IMG/VR virus record: IMGVR_UViG_3300027908_000046
Span: 1 to 26,008 of that record
Origin: a virus
DNA: 26,008 nt
Reading direction: 5' to 3' (one strand)
Shown: positions 20,830 to 26,008 of the stretch, one piece after another
How the letters are laid out: every line of letters starts with the position of its first letter
How positions within the stretch are numbered: the stretch's first letter is position 1
Made by a program: the position numbers and the translations under genes
The notes under the pieces: generated by a model
Database searches by the model: none
What the model saw: only the letters and a program-made list of their open reading frames with translations
Told to the model about the DNA's origin: nothing

Positions 20830-21545
20830 TGACTACTACCAGTAAAGAGACTTCGACTCATCGCGGAGCGCCATCTGTAGAGGTGTTGCCCGTCGTGCCT
20901 ACCTTCATCACATTCACAGGGGCCGACGATCAAACTGACGTGCGCGAAATGATCGCGCTATCTAAATGCTACCCGATCGAGTGGGGCATCCTCTTTAGCC
21001 CATCTCGGCAGGGCCAGGATCGGCGCTACCCCGGCGGCGAGGCGCAATCACGCTTTGCGTGGAGCGGCCTTCGTCTCGCGGCGCATCTCTGTGGCGATTA
21101 CAGTCGGGCTATCATGGAAGGTCGGCTGGACGACATCGTGAAGCGCTTCCCCGTTGACCTGGGTATTTTTAAACGAATTCAGATCAATCACGGCGCGCCA
21201 GATTCGATCCGCATCAACGGCTTCCGAAAAGGCTTTGGGCCGCGGTGCATCGCACAGACGCGAGCGGCATCATTCCCGAAGGACACGTCGATTGACTGGC
21301 TGTTTGATGCCTCTGGCGGCCGCGGCTTAGCGCCAGCCAAATGGCCCACTTATCCCGGCCGCCACAGCGGCTACGCAGGCGGCATTGGGCCTGACAACGT
21401 GCGCGCTGTGATCGACCAGATCGCGGCGTGTGGGCCATACTGGATCGACATGGAAAGCGGGGTGCGAACCGGCGACCGTTTTGACATCGGCCTGTGCCGC
21501 CGCGTTTGCGAGGCAGTCTATGGTCGCCCACTCAACGCCCGATAA
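20826..21545 (+). CDS. Phosphoribosylanthranilate-isomerase-like TIM-barrel protein
   Basis: 239 residues (ATG 20829 is an equal start). The order of motifs suggests an eight-stranded barrel: FITFTGADDQTDV, EWGILFSPSRQG, LAAHLCGDYSR, an IQIN strand, IDWLFDASGGRG, SGYAGGIGPDNVRAVIDQI (phosphate-binding loop type) and YWIDMESGVRT. This resembles TrpF-like barrels, but a phage has no obvious need for tryptophan synthesis, so another phosphate-sugar or nucleotide substrate is likely. Base composition is less GC-biased than TerL; a recent accessory gene. Confidence 0.5.
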   Translation: MMTTTSKETSTHRGAPSVEVLPVVPTFITFTGADDQTDVREMIALSKCYPIEWGILFSPSRQGQDRRYPGGEAQSRFAWSGLRLAAHLCGDYSRAIMEGRLDDIVKRFPVDLGIFKRIQINHGAPDSIRINGFRKGFGPRCIAQTRAASFPKDTSIDWLFDASGGRGLAPAKWPTYPGRHSGYAGGIGPDNVRAVIDQIAACGPYWIDMESGVRTGDRFDIGLCRRVCEAVYGRPLNAR

Positions 21546-21717
21546 CCCAATGCACGGCACCATCCTGACCACCCAACCCGACCCATGTCCCTGTGCCCTG
21601 TGCCGGATCAACGAACTCTATGAGTCCTATGAGGACCTCGAAAAAATCTATGCGCAGATGCTCTCCGTCCGCGGGGTATTGCGCGAATCAGGCGGCGATG
21701 ACGTTGCGCTCCAATAA
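21520..21717 (+). CDS. Small CPCALC-motif protein
   Basis: 65 residues from ATG 21520 (GAGG six bases upstream; overlaps the previous gene by 26 bases); ATG 21550 is an alternative. DPCPCALCRINELYES near the middle has three Cys within five residues and may bind metal; then a helix (YEDLEKIYAQMLSV). No family identified. Confidence 0.5.
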   Translation: MVAHSTPDNPMHGTILTTQPDPCPCALCRINELYESYEDLEKIYAQMLSVRGVLRESGGDDVALQ

Positions 21718-21726
21718 AGGACGACC

Positions 21727-21978
21727 ATGCGCGTCTCCTCGATCCCAGGCGACCCCGGCTACGTCGAGGACACCTACGTCGAGGTGACCGTCGACGGGAA
21801 GTTCTTCACGCTCGGCAGGGTGCTCACGGCCGACGAGGGGAAGGGGTTCGTCGACTACTACGTCGCGGACGAGTACGGCAACATCCAGTGGGACCCCGAG
21901 ACCGGGACCTGGAAGCGCGGGCGGGTGATGGGCGTCGTCAAGGTCTGGACGCGCGACAAGATCGGCGTGCCGTCATAA
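21727..21978 (+). CDS. Hypothetical beta-rich small protein
   Basis: 83 residues. It alternates strands and turns (YVEVTVDGKFFTLGRVL, DYYVADEYGNIQWDPETGTW, GVVKVWTRDKI), probably a small beta protein. The stop overlaps the next ATG (TAATG). High third-position GC matches the structural genes, so it is likely an old member of the block. Function unknown. Confidence 0.6.
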   Translation: MRVSSIPGDPGYVEDTYVEVTVDGKFFTLGRVLTADEGKGFVDYYVADEYGNIQWDPETGTWKRGRVMGVVKVWTRDKIGVPS

Positions 21979-22262
21979 TGAGGAAGGCGACGAGTGCGCG
22001 AAGAACACCTCTCCTCGATGAGCATGGCGCTGACCTCGGGATCATCACCTGGGGCTGGGGCGTCGACGGCAAGCAGGAGTACCACCGGGACGTGCTCTAC
22101 GTGGACCTGCCGACCGGCCAAGTCTCGTTCCACCAGTCCGGCCGCGGGAAGGGCCCGGACTACCTGGGGGAATGGGACGGCAACACAGGCGTCGGCCCTC
22201 AGCGCGCGTGCCTGTGGGCGGCGCGTCTTCTCGAGGCGGCCCGCGCCGGTCAGTTCGCCTGA
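21978..22262 (+). CDS. Hypothetical small protein
   Basis: 94 residues from ATG 21978, coupled to the upstream gene. It contains HGADLGIITWGWGVDGKQEY and VLYVDLPTGQVSFHQSGRG, then a helix (ACLWAARLLEAARAG). A small mixed alpha/beta fold is likely; no family known. TGATG overlap with the next gene. Confidence 0.6.
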   Translation: MRKATSARRTPLLDEHGADLGIITWGWGVDGKQEYHRDVLYVDLPTGQVSFHQSGRGKGPDYLGEWDGNTGVGPQRACLWAARLLEAARAGQFA

Positions 22263-22411
22263 TGGCCGACAGCACCCACGACCCCGCCATGAGGCGCCGG
22301 AACAAGCGGATCAACGCGGCCTGGGCGCGGAAGATGGATGCCCGGTCGAAGCGGAGCCGGAAACGTGTTAACGTCCGCCGCACGAAGGAAGGGCACCACC
22401 GCCATGGATGA
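22262..22411 (+). CDS. 49-residue basic protein starting MADSTHDPA
   Basis: ATG 22262 overlaps the upstream stop; the end overlaps the next gene by eight bases. After MADSTHDPAMRRRNKRIN the rest is rich in Arg and Lys, consistent with nucleic-acid binding. The first nine residues recur almost unchanged at three minus-strand starts near 14781-14982; see findings. Confidence 0.5.
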   Translation: MADSTHDPAMRRRNKRINAAWARKMDARSKRSRKRVNVRRTKEGHHRHG

Positions 22412-22799
22412 CGCCAAGCTTCTCAATGGGACCGCCGATCACCCCGGGCCCGAGGTCGGTGGAAATCCGCCCCAGATGACCCCAGTCCAGATCGCCGAGG
22501 CGGTCCTCAACGCCACTCGGCCGGTCATCGGCACGATGATGAGCGGTTTCCTGGCGACGTGCGGCAACGTCCCGCCCCACGTCGTCCTCAACGCGATCGC
22601 GTACAACGTCGGCGCCTTCATGGCGCAGTCGATCACCGCCGACCTGAAGACGCAGATGGAACTCCGCAAGGGCTTCCGCGACGCGTTCGAGGGCGGGGTC
22701 AAGGCCCAGCAGATGAGGATGCCGGCCGCGCCTCCGGCGCCGGGGCCGGGCGACGTCCACGGCGACGCGCTCGCCAGGATCCTGCGCAAGGGGAACTGA
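22404..22799 (+). CDS. Hypothetical protein before the portal
   Basis: 131 residues from ATG 22404. Residues about 24-80 are helical and mildly hydrophobic (TPVQIAEAVLNATRPVIGTM, then HVVLNAIAYNVGAFMAQSI), the C-terminus Pro/Ala-rich. It lies directly before the portal and may be structural or a scaffold accessory; no motif confirms it. Confidence 0.6.
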   Translation: MDDAKLLNGTADHPGPEVGGNPPQMTPVQIAEAVLNATRPVIGTMMSGFLATCGNVPPHVVLNAIAYNVGAFMAQSITADLKTQMELRKGFRDAFEGGVKAQQMRMPAAPPAPGPGDVHGDALARILRKGN

Positions 22800-22811
22800 C
22801 GAGGGGCCGCC

Positions 22812-24371
22812 GTGAGCGTCATCTCCATCGACGGCAGTTCGCTCGGCAACGCGCTGACGCAGCTCCTGTGCGCCGAGGACATCAGCCCCGGCGACCAGCC
22901 ATCCTACGAGCTGTGTAAGACGATCTGGCTTTTCCACCCACTTGGGGGGAAGCTGGTCGAGGCCCCGATCGAGATCGCCCAGTCTCAGGACCGCGAGATC
23001 AGGATCGGCCGCGGGCCGGAGAAGCGCCTGCGTGACGCGTTCCTCGATCAGTGGCGCGAGGACGGCTGCGACGATCACATCTACAACACGATGGCGACAT
23101 CGCGGGCCTACGGGATCGCCTCGATCGCGATCATCTGCGAGGAGGTTCCGCCGGACCAGCCGATCGAGCCGAAGAACCTCTACAAGCTCAAGATCAGCTT
23201 CTCCACGTTCGACCCGCTCAACACCGCCGGCAGCTTGGTCCTCAACCAGGACCCGAACGCGATCGACTTCCAGAAGGTGATGACTATCGCGGTGAGCGGC
23301 AAGCCGTACCACCGCTCCCGCACCATCACGGTGATGAACGAGAAGCCGGTCTACATCGCCTACACGACGTCGGCGTTCGGCTTCGTCGGCCGGAGCGTAT
23401 TCCAGCGCATTCTGTTCCCGCTCAAGTCGTTCGTGCAGTCGATGATCACCGACGACCTCGTGACCAAGAAGGCGGGCGTGTTCATCGCCATGCTGGAGGC
23501 GGCCGGCTCGATCATCGACAACCTGATGCAGACCTTCGCCGGCATGAAGCGCCTGTTCGTCAAGCAGGCGACGAACGGGAACGTGATCTCGATCGGCCTC
23601 AAGGAGAAGATCGAGACCTTGAACATGCAGAACATCGACGGCTCCTACGGCATGGCGCGCAAGAACATCCTGGAGAACATCGCGGCCGGCAGCGACGGGA
23701 TGCCGGCGCAGATGATCAACTCGGAGACGTTCGCGGAGGGCTTCGGCGAGGGCACCGAGGACGCCAAGAAGGTCGCCCGCTACATCCAGCGGTTCCGCGT
23801 CAAGATGGCGACGCTCTATGCGTTCTTTGACCGGATCGAGATGCGCCGGGCCTGGAACCCCGACTTCTACCGGGTGATCCAGGAGGACTTCCCCGAGTAC
23901 CGCGGCCGGCCCTACGAGCAGGTCTTCATGGAGTGGCAGAACTCGTTCTCGGCGACCTGGCCTAACCTGCTGGTCGAGCCGGACAGCGAGAAGGCTAAGT
24001 CGTACAAGGTCAAGTTCGAGATGTGGGTGGCCGCGGTCGAGGTCCTCATGCCGGCGCTCGACCCCGAGAACAAGGCCAAGCTCGTCGACTGGTTCGCGAA
24101 GAACATGAACGAGGACGAGGAGATGTTCCCCTCGCCGCTCGACCTCGACATCGAGGACATCGCGACCTACGTCCCGCCGGCGCCGGTCGTGGGGGAGGGC
24201 GGGGGCAAGGAGCCGGGGCCGCCGAAGCCGTTCCACGACTCGGCCGGCAAGAGCCTCACGGCGGCGCAGCGGCGGGCCCAGGACGCGATGGACCGCTCGG
24301 TGGCGAACCTGATCGAGGACCTGGCGGCGCGCCGCAAGGCGACGAACGGTCATGCTGGGGTGAAGCACTGA
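22812..24371 (+). CDS. Portal protein (DUF1073-like)
   Basis: 519 residues from GTG 22812 (GAGGGG upstream). Length, position after TerL, and sequence order fit phage portals of the DUF1073 kind: WLFHPLGGKLVEAPIEIAQ, NTMATSRAYGIASIAI, LKISFSTFDPLNTAGS, PVYIAYTTSAFGFVGRSVFQ, a long helical middle, then AAGSDGMPAQMINSETFAEG and an acidic C-terminal helix region. It would form the dodecameric ring through which TerL packages DNA. TGATG overlap with the next gene. Confidence 0.8.
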   Translation: MSVISIDGSSLGNALTQLLCAEDISPGDQPSYELCKTIWLFHPLGGKLVEAPIEIAQSQDREIRIGRGPEKRLRDAFLDQWREDGCDDHIYNTMATSRAYGIASIAIICEEVPPDQPIEPKNLYKLKISFSTFDPLNTAGSLVLNQDPNAIDFQKVMTIAVSGKPYHRSRTITVMNEKPVYIAYTTSAFGFVGRSVFQRILFPLKSFVQSMITDDLVTKKAGVFIAMLEAAGSIIDNLMQTFAGMKRLFVKQATNGNVISIGLKEKIETLNMQNIDGSYGMARKNILENIAAGSDGMPAQMINSETFAEGFGEGTEDAKKVARYIQRFRVKMATLYAFFDRIEMRRAWNPDFYRVIQEDFPEYRGRPYEQVFMEWQNSFSATWPNLLVEPDSEKAKSYKVKFEMWVAAVEVLMPALDPENKAKLVDWFAKNMNEDEEMFPSPLDLDIEDIATYVPPAPVVGEGGGKEPGPPKPFHDSAGKSLTAAQRRAQDAMDRSVANLIEDLAARRKATNGHAGVKH

Positions 24372-24577
24372 TGAGGCCCGATCAAGAACGAATTGCCGCA
24401 GCGATGGAATTCGCCAGCCGCTACGGCGGCATTGATGGCGACCATCACAAAACATGGGTAATAGACCAAATGGTCCGCGCCTTGATGGGCGACAAATACG
24501 AGGAATGGGTGGCCGCCCAAAAGGCGGGGGAAGATGGCCCTGATACATACGACTGGGATGAAGGCATCCCGCCGTGA
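24371..24577 (+). CDS. Conserved-type phage hypothetical protein
   Basis: 68 residues coupled to the portal stop. It has GDHHKTWVIDQMVRALMGD and KYEEWVAAQ, a short helical sequence of a kind seen in many phage genomes without known function, and an acidic Tyr/Trp-rich end. The stop overlaps the next GTG. Confidence 0.6.
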   Translation: MRPDQERIAAAMEFASRYGGIDGDHHKTWVIDQMVRALMGDKYEEWVAAQKAGEDGPDTYDWDEGIPP

Positions 24578-24780
24578 CCGAGCGCCAGGCCGCCATCGTC
24601 GAGTGCTATCGCCAGAAGCAGAGCCTCCGGCTGGTCGCGCAGGAGTTCGGCAGCAAGAAGCCGACGATCCACGGTATCATCAGGCGGTTCGCGCCGCACC
24701 TGATGCGCAAGTCGGGCATAACGTACAAGTGGGAGCGCCCGAAGCGTCGGAATCGTAGGCAGCGAAGTTCCGATGGATGA
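24574..24780 (+). CDS. Small HTH protein
   Basis: 68 residues from a GTG overlapping the previous stop (GTGA). Residues about 4-35 (ERQAAIVECYRQKQSLRLVA, QEFGSKKPTIHGII) match a homeodomain-like HTH of the resolvase or transposase type, followed by a basic tail. No catalytic domain is present, so it is a DNA-binding protein only. Its target is unknown. Confidence 0.55.
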   Translation: MTERQAAIVECYRQKQSLRLVAQEFGSKKPTIHGIIRRFAPHLMRKSGITYKWERPKRRNRRQRSSDG

Positions 24781-25645
24781 CCTCACTGATGTTGACGGTC
24801 CGGACGGTCATGCCTCAAAAGGGGTGATGATTCGCATTATCTCCCTCGGCGCCGGCGTCCAGAGCACCACCATGGCGCTGATGGCCGCGCATGGCGAGAT
24901 CGGGCCGATGCCGGATTGCGCGATCTTCGCGGATACTGGCTGGGAGCCGAAAGCGGTTTACGATCATCTTGCGTGGTTGCGCTCGCCAAACGTGCTGCCG
25001 TTCCCCGTCCATGTCGTAAGCAAGGGAAACATCCGCGAGAACATCCTCGCGCGGCGCAACACGACTGGCGGGCGGTTCGCGTCAATCCCCTTCTTCACGG
25101 TGAACCCGAACGGCAAGGAGGGTATTGGGCGCCGGCAGTGCACCAGCGAATACAAGCTCACGCCGATCATGCACGAGTTGCGCCGCTTGTTGGGCAAAGG
25201 ACCACGCGACCGCATCCGCGCCGGCTCGGTGGAGGTGTGGATCGGCATCAGCCTTGATGAGGCCATCCGCAAGCGCCCAGCGCGGCAGCAGTGGATGACG
25301 AACCGCCATCCCCTGCTCGAGCCATCTACGCGCATGACGCGCAAGGACTGCCTGCTGTGGCTTGATGAGCGCGGCTATCCCTGTCCGCCGAAGTCATCCT
25401 GCGTGGGATGCCCGTTCCATTCAGACGCCCACTGGCGCGACATGCGTGACGCTGCCCAGGACGAATGGGCCGACGCGGTCGCAGTCGACAGGGCGATCAG
25501 GCTAGGCAACGCGCGCGGCATGCGCCCCATCGAGTACATGCACGATAGCCGCAGGCCGCTCGACGAGGTCGACCTGCGAACGGATGACGAGGCTGGCCAG
25601 CCCGACCTTTTCAACAATGAGTGCGAAGGAATGTGCGGAGTGTAG
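24773..25645 (+). CDS. PP-loop / PAPS-reductase-like protein
   Basis: 290 residues from ATG 24773, or 272 from ATG 24827; neither has a strong ribosome site. The family starts at IISLGAGVQSTTMALM (residues 22-37), the PP-loop for ATP. Later RRQCTSEYKLTPI is typical of PAPS-reductase-like phage proteins, and CVGCPFHSDAHWRDM near the C-terminus supplies a Cys pair. Relatives activate or transfer sulfur or adenylate substrates; phage versions are often linked to nucleic-acid modification, but the substrate here is unknown. It splits the portal from the next head gene and looks like an inserted accessory gene. Confidence 0.75.
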   Translation: MDDLTDVDGPDGHASKGVMIRIISLGAGVQSTTMALMAAHGEIGPMPDCAIFADTGWEPKAVYDHLAWLRSPNVLPFPVHVVSKGNIRENILARRNTTGGRFASIPFFTVNPNGKEGIGRRQCTSEYKLTPIMHELRRLLGKGPRDRIRAGSVEVWIGISLDEAIRKRPARQQWMTNRHPLLEPSTRMTRKDCLLWLDERGYPCPPKSSCVGCPFHSDAHWRDMRDAAQDEWADAVAVDRAIRLGNARGMRPIEYMHDSRRPLDEVDLRTDDEAGQPDLFNNECEGMCGV

Positions 25646-25651
25646 CCGCCG

Positions 25652-26008
25652 ATGGACGACCTTACCGACTTCAACAAGCTACTGTCTGAGGCCGTTAACG
25701 ACATGGCCGACCAGGGCTATGTCTCGGCGGAGCGGGTCGCCATGTGGACGCGCCGGCTGCGGGAGGCCGCCGAATCATCGCTGGAGTCGCCCGAGGCGCT
25801 GGAGGCCGAGCTGCGCCGCCGGCTGGAGGATGCCTACCGCGAGAAGGTCGAGAAGGGGAAGATCCTCGACGTGCACCCCGGCGCGCAGCGCTACACGCTC
25901 GAGCGCGTCCGGCCGGCGCTCCGCGGTGAGCTCGACCGCCGGATCATGGCGTCGGCGAACCTGATCCGCCTCAACCGGGCGGAGGCGATCAACAAGACGC
26001 TCCGGCGG
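25652..26008 (+). CDS. Head-morphogenesis-like protein, N-terminal part
   Basis: The frame opens at ATG 25652 and runs off the right edge (119 residues visible). It is charged and helical: MDDLTDFNKLLSEAVND, then ESPEALEAELRRRLEDAYRE, VHPGAQRYTLERVRPALRG and ASANLIRLNRAEAINKTLRR. Position after the portal suggests a MuF-like head morphogenesis or minor capsid protein; the diagnostic part lies outside the window. Its first six residues equal those of the preceding gene. Confidence 0.6.
   Translation, partial: MDDLTDFNKLLSEAVNDMADQGYVSAERVAMWTRRLREAAESSLESPEALEAELRRRLEDAYREKVEKGKILDVHPGAQRYTLERVRPALRGELDRRIMASANLIRLNRAEAINKTLRR

Noticed and set aside
22368-24596. Very long minus-strand open frame opposite the portal
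   Set aside because: It is rich in Arg, Leu, Val and Asp repeats typical of the antisense of GC-rich genes and has no motif; the portal on the plus strand fits a family and codon pattern.
1-26008. tRNA genes, CRISPR arrays and IS elements
   Set aside because: No cloverleaf with a TTCGANTCC-type arm, no regularly spaced repeats and no transposase catalytic domain were seen.

Overview
The window looks like part of a GC-rich tailed-phage (or prophage) genome, probably of an alphaproteobacterial host. The host is an inference from the strong G/C third-position bias, the ATGA/GTGA-coupled small genes and the gene types; nothing here fixes it. Packaging and capsid genes (terminase, portal, start of a head-morphogenesis-like gene) sit beside a replication and DNA-modification arm. 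I see no integrase, tRNA, rRNA or CRISPR.

Layout. (1) 1-1978, leftward: an SMC/RecF-like AAA ATPase and three small genes. (2) 2002-2040, a divergent promoter/operator. (3) 2111-12648, a rightward early block: RuvC-like resolvase, MT-A70 methyltransferase, a replication-associated protein, a T7-like primase (zinc ribbon in one frame, TOPRIM-helicase in another), an HNH-like protein, a cytosine-C5 methyltransferase with an inserted zinc motif, many small coupled genes, a uracil-DNA-glycosylase-like protein, an HTH protein, a ParB-like protein and a TET-associated-type glycosyltransferase. (4) 12611-16099, a leftward block of small, often membrane or Cys-rich genes, including several under 60 codons, split by a second divergent regulatory region at 14473-14799 with a clear rightward terminator. 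(5) 16238-26008, the rightward packaging block: putative small terminase, HTH protein, TM microprotein, DNA methyltransferase, intein-containing large terminase, second TM microprotein, TIM-barrel protein, small genes, portal (DUF1073-like), HTH protein, PP-loop/PAPS-reductase-like protein and the start of a head gene.

How it may work together. Three copies of a ~19-bp operator-like motif, each with a TTGAC box, control the leftward ATPase operon, the early block, the 8846 operon and the 14472 operon. Two of them continue into an almost identical hairpin-plus-RBS leader. This suggests one phage regulator with at least three sites. The C5-methyltransferase, ParB-like protein and glycosyltransferase are the usual companions of phage TET-type oxygenases, so the phage may carry hypermodified cytosine; no TET gene lies in the window. 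The most distinctive single feature is an intein in the Walker A motif of the large terminase whose visible residues (Ala1, Trp in block B, Cys in block F, Thr before His-Asn) match class 3 inteins.
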